This document shows, one piece after another, positions 16,635 through 24,871 of a DNA stretch of 64,000 nucleotides. Made by a program: the position numbers and the translations under genes. How positions within the stretch are numbered: position 1 is the stretch's first letter; the number at the start of each line of letters is the position of its first letter. The notes beneath the pieces were generated by a model. The model searched no databases and had not been told where the DNA came from. It worked only from the letters and a program-made list of their open reading frames with translations. Origin of the DNA: Natribaculum breve (GTDB taxonomy: Archaea; Halobacteriota; Halobacteria; Halobacteriales; Natrialbaceae); the NCBI RefSeq assembly GCF_023008585.1, contig NZ_CP095392.1, positions 62,001 to 126,000 on the forward strand. The letters are read 5' to 3'.

Positions 16635-16922
16635 CGTCTAAGTGAACTTATTCCCAAGATCTTCTCTACCGGACTGGAACCTGCATCGAGACGTGAGATC
16701 ATACAACTCACTATGCTCTGTTGAACGCAAGACGGCGGCAGTATTGGAATTTTGACATCCAGATTAATGGCGTTAGATCTCCTGTACTGCTGGTTTTGAG
16801 ATCTGGATGATGTGGGAGGAGTACAGTTCGTTGATTCTGCAACCATCAGAATTAGGTCACTTTGTGAGAATCCGTACGTGGATGACGGCGATGTCTCTGG
16901 CGGATACGTCCAGAGAAAGAGA
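16635..16922. other. Non-coding stretch before the IS5-like element
   Basis: I see no convincing gene here. The right part (from about 16856) probably includes the outer end of the IS5-like element: CTTTGTGAGAATCCG resembles, imperfectly, the complement of the sequence upstream of the transposase start. Confidence 0.35.
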
Positions 16923-16952
16923 GCAGGCGGCGAGCCCTAACTCGCCGCCTGC
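16923..16952 (-). terminator. Perfect 12-bp hairpin over the transposase stop
   Basis: Arms 16923-16934 and 16941-16952 are exact reverse complements with loop CCCTAA, which contains the complement of the transposase stop codon. It probably ends or stabilises the IS transcript, like the hairpin at 1111-1141. Confidence 0.6.
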
Positions 16953-17752
16953 GATAGGTTATGCACGATACACTTGCGCGTGAGCTCTCGGAACTGGCCG
17001 TGCCAGCTCCGAGAGCGTAACTTCTCACCGTCATCCTTCAGCAGTGAGAACGCAGTCTCACTCAGTGTCCGCTGATGGTACAGATCTTCGTCCATCCGAG
17101 CGTTATGCGCTTTCTTCAGCGCATTGTGCTCCTTGTGTTTGATTAGCGGTCGTGTCGCGCCAGCGCGACACTCCTCTCTGAGATCTGACCACGAATAGTT
17201 CGCATCTGCAAGGAACTCTTGCAGGTCTTCGGCGTTGCGCCGATAGACCTGCAAGCCGATGTGTCCGTCCCACTTGCGCTTCGTCGTGAAATGAACGTCT
17301 TTGATCGCCAGTGACTCTGTATCGACCAAAACCGTCGTCTTCAGCTTATGAAACGAGAAGCCAGCACGATTCCGGTAATGATAGCTGGTCTGATCTCGCT
17401 GGAAGCCACTGGCGTCGATTGCTGCTGTTCCCGACCAGCCAGCCTGCTCCGCACTGCGGCGGAGCAGGCTGCGGAGCTCACGCATGTCGACCTGTTGCTC
17501 CCATCGACAGAGCGTGGTGTGATCCGGCGATTTGTCGATGTTGAGCTCTTCACGGATGGCTCTGGAGTCATTGAACCATGCTTCAGTCTCTCGGAAATCT
17601 TTGTCGAGTTCCGCATGCAAGAGGATAAACGCGATCTGAGCCCACTCGGCGAACCCGCTGGCGCCGTCCGGCGCAGCGGGTTCGTCAGGGTTATCGACGT
17701 GCTGTTTGGCAAGATTCTTACACTGCCGTATGATCGGTCTTTTCGACCTCAT
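16937..17752 (-). CDS. IS5-family transposase
   Basis: About 271 residues from MRSKRPIIRQCKNLAKQH at 17752; the frame opens 12 codons earlier. It has the IS5 layout: LCRWEQQVDMRELRSLLR, first Asp in GTAAIDASGFQRDQTSYHY, second Asp in ADANYSWSDLREEC, and RTLSETAFSLLKDDGEKLRS with the catalytic Glu. Length is normal and the frame intact. The terminal repeats are weak by eye, so element borders are not given. It lies between small zinc-finger genes. Confidence 0.85.
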   Translation of the reverse strand: MRSKRPIIRQCKNLAKQHVDNPDEPAAPDGASGFAEWAQIAFILLHAELDKDFRETEAWFNDSRAIREELNIDKSPDHTTLCRWEQQVDMRELRSLLRRSAEQAGWSGTAAIDASGFQRDQTSYHYRNRAGFSFHKLKTTVLVDTESLAIKDVHFTTKRKWDGHIGLQVYRRNAEDLQEFLADANYSWSDLREECRAGATRPLIKHKEHNALKKAHNARMDEDLYHQRTLSETAFSLLKDDGEKLRSRSWHGQFRELTRKCIVHNLSQAAS

Positions 17753-17860
17753 ATCGACAGACGGCGTCCAATTCCCCACAAGCCTCACGGAAATCAGCCG
17801 AGAACAAGGCTGAAACTGGTGCTATTCGACGCTGCAACAGAGCAACTCACTACCCAATCA

Positions 17861-18745
17861 ATGACTGATCGAGATTCTGACTTTGAGGAGCTTCGTCCGA
17901 CCGGTGAAGCGTCACATATCCCAGATGAGAGACTCAGAGAGTGTACTGACAGTGAGCCTGATCGACAGCGGATCGCGACGGTGACGACTGGATATCCGGA
18001 CACTCCAACGGAAACGGATACCGAGTGTCGCTCCTGTGGCGCACCGATTCCAGCCGACCGAACCAAATGCCTGTTCTGTCTCGCGAATCATCTCGAAGAC
18101 TGCTCTTCTGAGACAGACGCACCAGCAACAGAGTGGACACTGCTTGGCGTCGTCCACATGCTTGTCGAGTCGTCGACGTTCTACGGCGCCGTCGCGAAAG
18201 GCGCGGCCGCTGCGACGCTCCTTGCCTCGAGTGCAACGGAATCAACCGTCGACGACTGCACGATCATCTACGATCTCGAAGACGAGCCCGCAGCCCAATT
18301 GACCGACCGATGGCCCGTGCTTCCTGCTGCAGTACGGATCTCGTCCACTAACGGTGAGCAGCTTTTCGCAGCGGCCCATGATCGAACAGCGTGGACTGAC
18401 CAATCAGCGGTGGATAGCGACTGCGAACCAACAACCTATCTCTACGACGAGGGTGGATCCGGCATTCGCGATGAGCAGCGACTTGCGACGGTGCTCGACA
18501 ATGTCGGTGATGATGCGTGGCTAGTTCCTGCAATTGCCCTCCAGCAGGCACCTCAAGAACGTGAACCTGAGCATCAAGATAGTGGCATTCCCACCAAAGA
18601 ATGCCTCGAGTGTCACCAGTGCGGACGCACAACTGATCATCGATTCAGCGGTCATGAATCGGTTCCCGACGAAACCTGGACCGGCCACGCAATCTGGGAG
18701 TGCCAGGTCTGCGGGACGCCGCGCTATGGGCCGAGCCCAGAATGA
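17861..18745 (+). CDS. Protein with two zinc ribbons, function unknown
   Basis: 294 residues from the ATG at 17861 (MTDRDSDFEELRPTGEASHI). The open frame reaches upstream into the IS element but that part is antisense to the transposase. An N-terminal zinc ribbon (CRSCGAPIPADRTKCLFC) and a C-terminal one (CHQCGRTTDHR, then CQVCG) flank a mixed alpha/beta core (WTLLGVVHMLVESSTFYGAV). This protein type is common in haloarchaeal accessory DNA. It may bind nucleic acid or another zinc protein; nothing shows catalysis. Confidence 0.65.
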   Translation: MTDRDSDFEELRPTGEASHIPDERLRECTDSEPDRQRIATVTTGYPDTPTETDTECRSCGAPIPADRTKCLFCLANHLEDCSSETDAPATEWTLLGVVHMLVESSTFYGAVAKGAAAATLLASSATESTVDDCTIIYDLEDEPAAQLTDRWPVLPAAVRISSTNGEQLFAAAHDRTAWTDQSAVDSDCEPTTYLYDEGGSGIRDEQRLATVLDNVGDDAWLVPAIALQQAPQEREPEHQDSGIPTKECLECHQCGRTTDHRFSGHESVPDETWTGHAIWECQVCGTPRYGPSPE

Positions 18746-18763
18746 CTTGCTCCGCGTCAGGGC

Positions 18764-18805
18764 TTAACCAACAGACGGCGATGGTGCAGCGTGGCTGTTG
18801 GTTAA
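18764..18805. repeat. Inverted repeat TTAACCAACA / TGTTGGTTAA, copy 1
   Basis: TTAACCAACAG (18764-18774) and CTGTTGGTTAA (18795-18805) are perfect inverted repeats in the gap before the gene at 18870. The same arms at nearly the same spacing recur at 41935-41975. Confidence 0.6.
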
Positions 18806-18834
18806 CAGAACGGTCGCCCGTGCTATCGTGTCAT

Positions 18835-18865
18835 GTTTGTCTGCGCCGCGATCGGCTGCGGCGCA
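18835..18865 (+). promoter_or_regulatory. GTTT-hairpin leader, site 6
   Basis: GTTTGT at 18835, a perfect 8-bp stem TGCGCCGC/GCGGCGCA (18842-18849, 18858-18865) with GATCGGCT between, so GGCTG stands where other sites have GGGTG. The ATG follows at 18870. No second partner is visible. Confidence 0.5.
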
Positions 18866-18869
18866 TTCA

Positions 18870-19049
18870 ATGGACCCACGAAACACACCAGGATACAGAC
18901 TGCATCGTGCACTCAGTCAACTCAACCATCTCGAGGGCGATCAACTGACTGACGCAGACAGGGAACGAATCGAGACAGCAACGGCGCTCTTGGAGGAAGT
19001 GAGTCTTCTCACTCGCTCCCCACATCCCAGGCTCTCCATAGACGTTTAA
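18870..19049 (+). CDS. Small helical hypothetical protein
   Basis: 59 residues: MDPRNTPGYRLHRALSQLNH, then DADRERIETATALLEEVSLL. It is acidic and amphipathic, with one or two helices. It lies behind leader site 6 and the inverted repeat at 18764, and just ahead of a PIN toxin pair. Function unknown. Confidence 0.5.
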   Translation: MDPRNTPGYRLHRALSQLNHLEGDQLTDADRERIETATALLEEVSLLTRSPHPRLSIDV

Positions 19050-19074
19050 GTCATCCCGAGCCGATTGTGTAGAC

Positions 19075-19326
19075 ATGGCCACCGATCTCACCGAACGTGT
19101 CCAAGAGATCGCAGAAGCACGAGATGTCGCCGAGTCGGAGATCCTTGAACAGGCTCTGGAACGCGGTGTCGAAGATCTCTGGATCGATCTGGTTCTCTCG
19201 CGGTATGTCAACGACGAAATCGATCGGGAAACGGCAATTGACCTCGTTGGGCGAGATCGCGTCAAGCGTGCAGAGCGCGAACTCCAGGTAGTTGAAGACG
19301 ATGTTCAGTGGGGTCTGAGTGCGTGA
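19075..19326 (+). CDS. UPF0175-like antitoxin
   Basis: 83 residues: MATDLTERVQEIAEARDVAE, then SEILEQALERGVEDLWIDLV and NDEIDRETAIDLVGRDRVKR. The repeated short helices and the 'EIDRETA..LVG' segment fit the UPF0175/VapB-like group that pairs with DUF3368 PIN toxins. TTTAAGTC lies about 28 bases before the ATG, which suggests a leaderless operon promoter. The stop overlaps the toxin start (GTGA), giving coupled translation. Confidence 0.75.
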   Translation: MATDLTERVQEIAEARDVAESEILEQALERGVEDLWIDLVLSRYVNDEIDRETAIDLVGRDRVKRAERELQVVEDDVQWGLSA

Positions 19327-19796
19327 TCGTCGCGGTCGCTGATACAGGCCCACTCATTCATCTCGACGAAATCGGTGCGGTTGACGTGCTGTCAGCAGTC
19401 GATGGATTGCTCATCCCTCAGACCGTGTACGAGGAACTCAAGGCAGGTACAGTTCCACCTGCACTCAGCAATCTCGAGTACGAACTCGTCGAGGCTGATC
19501 CGACTGAACTCACAGTGAATCTGAACCTCGATCCCGGTGAAACTGCCGCTCTTGCGGTTGCGTCCGACCGCTCAGCTGTTCTGTTGACTGATGATCTTGA
19601 AGCGCGAGATGCTGCTAACGATCTCAGTATCGAAGTGCACGGTTCAATCGGTGTTATTGTTCTTGCGTATCATCGTGACCAACTTACGAAATCAAAAGCA
19701 GCCGAGCTAATGCGGGCACTACAAACAGAAACAAGCCTATTTATTACGGATTCAGTGGTTGAACAAGGGGTTTCGATGCTTGAAAACTCATCTTGA
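19323..19796 (+). CDS. PIN-domain toxin (DUF3368-like)
   Basis: 157 residues from GTG at 19323, inside the overlap with the antitoxin. VADTGPLIHLDEIGAVDVL supplies the first catalytic Asp; LDPGETAALAVASDRSAVLL and TDDLEARDAANDLSI supply the others. A conserved HGSIGVIVLAYHRDQLTKSK follows, typical of the DUF3368 PIN group. It should be a ribonuclease kept silent by the upstream protein. Confidence 0.8.
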   Translation: MIVAVADTGPLIHLDEIGAVDVLSAVDGLLIPQTVYEELKAGTVPPALSNLEYELVEADPTELTVNLNLDPGETAALAVASDRSAVLLTDDLEARDAANDLSIEVHGSIGVIVLAYHRDQLTKSKAAELMRALQTETSLFITDSVVEQGVSMLENSS

Positions 19797-19881
19797 TTTT
19801 ATGCGCCGGTAATGGGTGCCAGCGCACTGGGTAAGACCAAGCGAACACTGACCAGAGCGTCGGCACAGTGAGGTATCCCAG

Positions 19882-20538
19882 ATGCATATGATCATTTATT
19901 CGTTGGTAGAGGCATCGACAGCAGACGAGGCACTGTCAACCGGAAAGACCGTGTTCGACCGACTGGTTGGCGCGGAGCCGCATTCCTGCGCAGCGTTCGA
20001 CTACTACGTCACCTTCGACAAAGAGGAGACAACAGTGGCTGGAAAAGCACGGTGGGGCGATCTACCGACAGCTGCACCCGTTACGTCCGACAAAGGTGAA
20101 GAACTCCTCGAGCGGGCCTGGGAGACCACCAAGAAAGAGTTCCAACGAAATCTGGACCGGGTGAAGCAAGCACTCGAGGAACGCAGCGACGATGAGATCA
20201 TGCGCGACGAAGGCCTCGCTCGGCACGCCTTCCAGCGCGTCGGTGCCTCCCGTGGTCCGTCGATCTGCCTGTATGAGGCCCCGTTCCACGAGATCGTAGT
20301 TGAAGTTCGAACCGTCGACCTGTACGTACGCAAGCAGACGGCCGTAGTCACCGCGTCGGTCCGCCTGGCTGTCGAACTGCAGCGTGACCGTTTGGTCAGC
20401 GAGTTGGTCAGTCGCATACGCACTCGCGTTCTCACCCGCGGCTTGCAGGCACTCACGGCCCGCCTGCGTGTCCGGCACACCCTCGAATTCGCCGGGCGAG
20501 ACCGACCCGTACGTTTCTGGTGTGTCAACACCCAGTAG
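19882..20538 (+). pseudogene. N-terminal part of a conserved haloarchaeal gene, fused to antisense sequence
   Basis: Residues 1 to about 130 (MHMIIYSLVEASTADEALST, then FDYYVTFDKEETTVAGKARW and DDEIMRDEGLARHAFQRVGA) look like a real haloarchaeal protein. From about base 20275 the frame only reads the complement of the nuclease gene on the other strand and becomes Arg/Val-rich and unlikely. The natural C terminus is lost at that junction. A shortened product could still be made. Confidence 0.6.
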
Positions 20539-20769
20539 TCGAACGGTATCGCTCGATCCGTTCTGGTATTCGATGTCGATTGTGTCGCCGTCGACGACGT
20601 TCGTCACCGTTACCGTCGTCGACTCGCTGATCGAGGTCGTCGTCTCGACCGACGGCCCCGTGACCGCCCCCGCTGAGGCCGTCATCCCAGTTGCAACGAG
20701 CGCTACGACTATGACTGCTGTCAGGAGTTTTCGTCGAACCACACTCACTGATCCGACTGCAATCGCCAT
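20062..20769 (-). pseudogene. Secreted thermonuclease-like (SNase) gene with replaced C terminus
   Basis: 235 codons. A signal peptide (KLLTAVIVVALVATGMTASA) leads into a staphylococcal-nuclease fold: VTNVVDGDTIDIEYQ, VRLLGVDTPETYG, then SQADRRGDYGRLLAYVQVDG and NYDLVERGL. After about base 20275 the frame reads antisense through the convergent gene at 19882 (EGVPSEAFVAHDLIVAAFLE), so the native end is missing. Most of the fold, including the DGDT and DTPE segments, is kept, so some activity is possible. An AT-rich promoter region lies at about 20775-20812. Confidence 0.65.
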
Positions 20770-21000
20770 CAGCTTATGTAATATCTATATGTATTTTTAT
20801 ATATGGATATTTTACCTGGCGTTGTGTCCAAGTCGCGGAAGCTCATCGCTACTTCATCGAATTGTTCTTTGTGGTCGAAGTCGCCGTCCATAAGGCTGCG
20901 AAGACAGCGCATGAAGCAGTAGTCATACTCTGAGGGGTAAATTTCAACCAGTGAATATTGTGTTGTGCCTGGTGGTCAGCGGCGCTTCGATCGCTGTTTT
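20770..21000. other. AT-rich divergent intergenic region
   Basis: The stretch includes ATATCTATATG and TTTATATATGG (about 20782-20805), which can serve the minus-strand nuclease gene. GCTGTTTTATG just before 21001 may serve the small plus-strand frame. I see no gene here. Confidence 0.4.
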
Positions 21001-21189
21001 ATGCGGAGAACGAACGATACAGGGATCCACTGTCTCTATGAGAACGGCGAGTGGCAGGTCCCCGACTGGATTGCTGACTCGACTGCAAGTCGAATTCAAA
21101 GCCGACAGTGGGAAGCGATCCAAGAGCAATCATTCGAGATCAATATCTCGCTGTCTCACTCGAAACCTGTACGATCTCTCGCTGATTAG
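21001..21189 (+). CDS. Small hypothetical protein
   Basis: 62 residues: MRRTNDTGIHCLYENGEWQV, then PDWIADSTASRIQSRQWEAI. The first half reads like a real protein and the end (NISLSHSKPVRSLAD) less so. It may be a 5' fragment of a longer gene that lost its end. No function. Confidence 0.35.
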   Translation: MRRTNDTGIHCLYENGEWQVPDWIADSTASRIQSRQWEAIQEQSFEINISLSHSKPVRSLAD

Positions 21190-21244
21190 AAATCAAAGCC
21201 CGCCACGGACCGGGCCGGAGGGGAGGTTGACGATCGGGGATCCG

Positions 21245-21775
21245 TCACGGACGCGGCGTCGCGTCCGGGCCGTACTCCAGGTCCCAGTCATCGAAGAGTG
21301 CCCGGAACTCCTCGCGCCTGCGTTCGATCTCTTCGTCAGTGAACTCCTCTTCCGCTTTCGTAAGTTCCTCGTCGTAGGTGAGTTCGACGGTCGCATAGAC
21401 ACCATCGCTCTCGATGATCCAACTTGGCAGACAATCGCTCATTATGGTAAAATAGTACTCGTACCCCTGGGCACCCATACACGCTGCGTTGTATCCCTTG
21501 TCGGTTATTTTTTCGAACGTCGTCTCAAATTCGGCCACAGACCGAGTCGGACCGACGTCGACGCTCGTCCCGGTTGGGGAACGGGAGAATGAAACGTCAA
21601 ACGTCACGTACGACCATCGATACCGAGCGTCGAACGGGAGACACGGGTGCCCACAGTGCATCAGTACGATGTTGGGATACGGCTCGTCACTAGGGTCGTA
21701 CATTCGACACTCGATCCACGACTGGAGGATCTCGAATTCGTCGACGATAAACGGTCTCGCCTCGATGTTGCCCAT
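21245..21775 (-). CDS. Hypothetical protein
   Basis: 176 residues: MGNIEARPFIVDEFEILQSW, central YRWSYVTFDVSFSRSPTGTS, then GYNAACMGAQGYEYYFTIMS and a highly charged C-terminal helix (EELTKAEEEFTDEEIERRRE). Composition is haloarchaeal and the fold appears mixed. I do not recognise the family. The downstream minus-strand position after the metallo-hydrolase remnant at 21857 suggests they may once have been in one operon (gap 81 bases). Confidence 0.5.
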   Translation of the reverse strand: MGNIEARPFIVDEFEILQSWIECRMYDPSDEPYPNIVLMHCGHPCLPFDARYRWSYVTFDVSFSRSPTGTSVDVGPTRSVAEFETTFEKITDKGYNAACMGAQGYEYYFTIMSDCLPSWIIESDGVYATVELTYDEELTKAEEEFTDEEIERRREEFRALFDDWDLEYGPDATPRP

Positions 21776-21856
21776 ATAGAGCGATCAATCCGACCGCTTT
21801 TAGAGGTTCTGTTCATGCGGAAAAGAACGCGTCGGACAAAAGAGCAAGCGGCGTCC

Positions 21857-22828
21857 TTAGCCCGCGAGGGGCGGGCCAGCCGCGGCAGCAGAGACCGACT
21901 GCGCGGGCGTCCGGAGCCGCGGGACGCCATTCGCGCTCTCCACCCAATCGCCCGGATCCGTCGACTTGGCCTCGTCGTACTCCACCGACAGTTCCTCGTC
22001 CTGGACCACGAACGTGATTGCCCCGCCGGACTGGTGCTCGCTTGTGATATAGAAGTTGGGCGTGTCGCTGACTTCGTCGACGTTGGCCACTGCCTCTGTG
22101 GTCGGATGCTGCTTCGAGTAGTCTGCTGGCACGACAACGTGCTCCGGCGGACCCATACCGCTGATCCAGCCGGGACTGTTCATATTCGGCCACTCAGTAG
22201 TCGGTGCGGCGCCGTGGTGTTGGAGCGTGAGAACGTCTACGTCGCCATCCGCCTTCACGTTGGACGGGTCACGAGCGTCGCTCGCGATGTGGAAGCGTTT
22301 CTCCTGAGCCTCAACGGTCAGGGCAACCGATTCGGCGTCCACATCACTCCCGACGGGCGCGTCAGGGTGGACGACCTGGACATCGACGCTCGACCCAGGC
22401 TCGAGTGAATCGCCATCACCTGATGTGACGCTTGAGTGGAACTCCAGCTCGCCGGCCGTGTCGGCCTCCTCCAACGCGCTCTCGAGGTTACGCGCGGTCT
22501 TAGAGTCGGCCTTCGCGTTCCAGTAGACTTCCTCTACGTCGAAGTCCTCGAGCAGATACTCCCCGTACGAGACGTGGTCCTCGTGACCGTGCGTCAGGAC
22601 GAGTTTGTCAATGGTGTTAACGCCGTTCTCCTCGAGTTGCTTCTTCAGTGAGCCGTCGTAGCTTATCTTGGAGGTCGACGCCGACCCGGCGTCGACGAGC
22701 AGGTTACCGTCCGGCGACTGGACCAAGACGCTCTGGCCTTTCCCGACGTCCAGGTAGGACACCTCGACGCGGCCGGCGTCCGGATCGTCGTCTTCATTGC
22801 TAAGTTGTTCAGCAGTCCAATCACCGAC
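21857..22828 (-). pseudogene. Metallo-beta-lactamase (ComEC/Rec2-like) gene cut by an IS630 element
   Basis: From GTG at 22762 the frame reads YLDVGKGQSVLVQSPDG, LTHGHEDHVSYGEYLL and LTLQHHGAAPTTEWPN, a metallo-hydrolase core with HxHxDH. The open frame continues upstream without a start (VGDWTAEQLSNEDDDPDAGR) and ends exactly at the IS630 border near 22827, so the N terminus, perhaps a lipoprotein signal as in the relative at 6918-8375, has been lost. The missing part is not found on the other side of the IS. Confidence 0.7.
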
Positions 22829-23958
22829 TGATAGTGTCTAGGGAAATGTTTTACCTATAGAGACACTGGTATTGGTAATGGATCGGCTCGACGACATCAC
22901 GCTCGAAGAACTCTATGATCTAAAGGACCAGATCGACAAAGGGAAGCCGCGAGAACGTGTTCTCGCGGCGATTGGGCGTAAGCAGGGCGATCAACTGGAG
23001 ACACTAGCTGATCGCCACGGTGTTGTCGAGAAAACGATTCGCAACTGGCTCGATCGGTTCAAGGAAGAACCGATCGAGCAGGCACCGTACGACGCTCCTC
23101 GACCAGGAGGTCCAGCAAAAATCGAGGGCGAAGACCGTGAGCAACTGTTCGAACAACTGCAACAGCCGCCGACCGAACTCGGCTACGACCAGCAAGCGTG
23201 GTCAGCGAAACTGTTGCTTCATCACGCCAAAGAGGAATACGGCGTCGAATACCACGAAACCTACGCGTACGACTTGCTGAAAGAGGCCGGGCTGTCCTTG
23301 CGGACAGCACGGCCTCAACATCATGAAGCCGACCCTGAAGAGAAAGCCGAGTTCCAAGAAACAGTCGAAAAAAACGACCCGAACTAACCGACAAAACCGT
23401 CGTTGTTGTCGATCAGTTCACCAAACACGTCGGAACTGTCCAACGACGTGGCTTCTACCCGATTGGCTCAAATCCGACAATAGAGGTTGCAACGTCGTGG
23501 GATTCAGTGACCGTGCTGGGCGCTGTCACCGACGACGGTGACAGCTTCTTCTGCTGGACAGAAGAGAATCTCACACGGAACCATGGGATTCGGCTGTTAG
23601 AGGCGTTAACCGAGCGGTTCGGTGAGGAGTTAGTGGTGTTTCTGGATCGAGCGGGCTACTTCTATGCGAGGGATCTCTGGGAGCACGTGAGTGGTGAGCG
23701 CGAGACCGAAACTGTCGGAGACAGTTCGGTCTCGTGCGTGCGCGGAGACGATCTCGAAGTCTGGTACTTCCCGTCAAAACTCCCCGAATTGAACGCCGTC
23801 GAAGGGTGTTGGGACCAGCTGCAAGAGTGGTTCAAGTATCGACTCGTCCCTGATCTCTCGTCGCTGAAAGACTACATCTCACGAGGTGTAAAAACAATCA
23901 GCGAACCCAGCATTTGGCCGTATCTTACCGGTAAAGATTCGAACTAATCACTATCAGT
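22827..23958 (+). mobile_element. IS630-family element
   Basis: Perfect 10-bp terminal inverted repeats ACTGATAGTG (22827-22836) and CACTATCAGT (23949-23958), with TAG matching three bases further in. It contains a two-frame IS630 transposase. The flanks show no TA duplication and join fragments of two unrelated genes, so the element has probably been the site of a deletion or recombination. Confidence 0.75.
22872..23947 (+). CDS. IS630 transposase in two frames joined at an A7 run
   Basis: The first frame (22872-23387) is the HTH part (LDDITLEELYDLKDQIDKGK, then LADRHGVVEKTIRNWLDRFK). The second frame, open from about 23380 to 23947, carries the DDE catalytic part: TVVVVDQFTKHV, VVFLDRAGYF and LNAVEGCWDQLQEWF. 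The two are related by a -1 shift and overlap at AAAAAAAC (A run 23368-23374), a classic slippery site. Programmed -1 frameshifting is likely; a plain mutation is the alternative. Confidence 0.75.
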
Positions 23959-24244
23959 GGATACGGTAGTTGCTGGTGCACTCATCCACGACGTGAGCAA
24001 ACTCGCCGAATTCGACGGGATGGCCGAGACGCCGGTCTACAACCTGCTCGGACATCCCTACTACGGCATCTACGTCGTTGCAGCAGTGGACCTGCCAGTC
24101 GAACTGGCACACATCGTGCTCTCCCATACGAGCCGAACACCGGTCGAGCCGGCGACGATCGAAGCGGAACTCATCAGGAGAGCCGACGAAGTCGCAGCAG
24201 CCGCCATCCGGTCACAGGCGACAGATGACCTTCGAACCGTATAA
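23957..24244 (+). pseudogene. HD-domain phosphohydrolase, N-terminally truncated by IS630
   Basis: The frame begins at GTG inside the IS630 right end and reads GALIHDVSKLAEFDGMAETP, then YNLLGHPYYGIYVVAAVDLP and LAHIVLSHTSRTPVEPATIE. The IHD motif, the GHPYYG segment and LSHTSRT are those of small HD-domain hydrolases. The family normally has sequence in front of the IHD motif, which is absent here. It was cut by the IS or by a rearrangement at it. Confidence 0.7.
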
Positions 24245-24331
24245 CCGCTGCACCGAACGGTCGGTGCTTCCCCTGTACTTACCGTAGCAAGTGGTCATCT
24301 CTCACTTGCGGAAAAACCAGAGAGCAATGCA

Positions 24332-24354
24332 GTTTTTCGTGCCCCAACAGGGGT
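24332..24354 (+). promoter_or_regulatory. GTTT-hairpin leader, site 7
   Basis: GTTTTTC at 24332, then GCCCC (24341-24345), AACA, and GGGGTAGAGGC. The stem GCCCC/GGGGT or GCC/GGC is possible. The loop motif reads GGGGTAG. ATG at 24369; no second partner seen. Confidence 0.5.
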
Positions 24355-24368
24355 AGAGGCAACATCCA

Positions 24369-24596
24369 ATGAGCGATACACCAGAGCAACCTCGAAACTC
24401 GAGCGAACTCTCTCCAGCACAGCGGCTCGAGGCACCAAACACACGGCTGATTGACGCCAGCATTGCGACGATCAATGATATGGAGACGCTTCGAGCCTGC
24501 ATCGCCTACGAAAACCAGCACCAACAACGTGTTCCGATCCTCCGCCTGCTCGAGAAGCGGGCTATCGAACTCCGCTCACAGGACGACGATGACTAA
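24369..24596 (+). CDS. Conserved small haloarchaeal protein
   Basis: 75 residues: MSDTPEQPRNSSELSPAQRL, then NTRLIDASIATINDMETLRA and YENQHQQRVPILRLLEKRAI. It is helical and acidic at the end (SQDDDD). I recognise the pattern as a recurrent small protein of haloarchaeal plasmids, without a known role. It follows leader site 7. Confidence 0.65.
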   Translation: MSDTPEQPRNSSELSPAQRLEAPNTRLIDASIATINDMETLRACIAYENQHQQRVPILRLLEKRAIELRSQDDDD

Positions 24597-24840
24597 CTCG
24601 ATACTGCCAGTGTCAGATTGCAGGACGACCGGGAGGCACCCTGCCAATTCCTTGGCTGTGCCCCAAACTCGTTTCGAGTCTCCGTGGCCGTGAACTCGCT
24701 CAACTCACCAAACTTGACTTGTGTCCTCCGAAAAGCGTGCGCTGACGGTCATACGTACGAATTAACACAAGGCGGTAAGGACTTCTCTTGTGTGCCATGC
24801 ACCCCTGTCCCACTTTCACTTTCGCTCCGCTGTCTGTGGG

Positions 24841-24848
24841 TTTATATA
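24841..24848 (+). promoter_or_regulatory. TATA box of the mre11-rad50 cassette
   Basis: TTTATATA at 24841-24848 is centred about 27 bases before the GTG start of mre11 at 24872. This fits a leaderless promoter that should drive the whole cassette. Confidence 0.65.
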
Positions 24849-24871
24849 TTATGAATAATATCTTCTGAGAC

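Noticed and set aside
22827-22836. IS630 end related to the 80-bp palindrome at 9181
   Set aside because: ACTGATAGTG and ATACTATCGG share only a short ATAG/CTAT core, and the rest of the ends differ.
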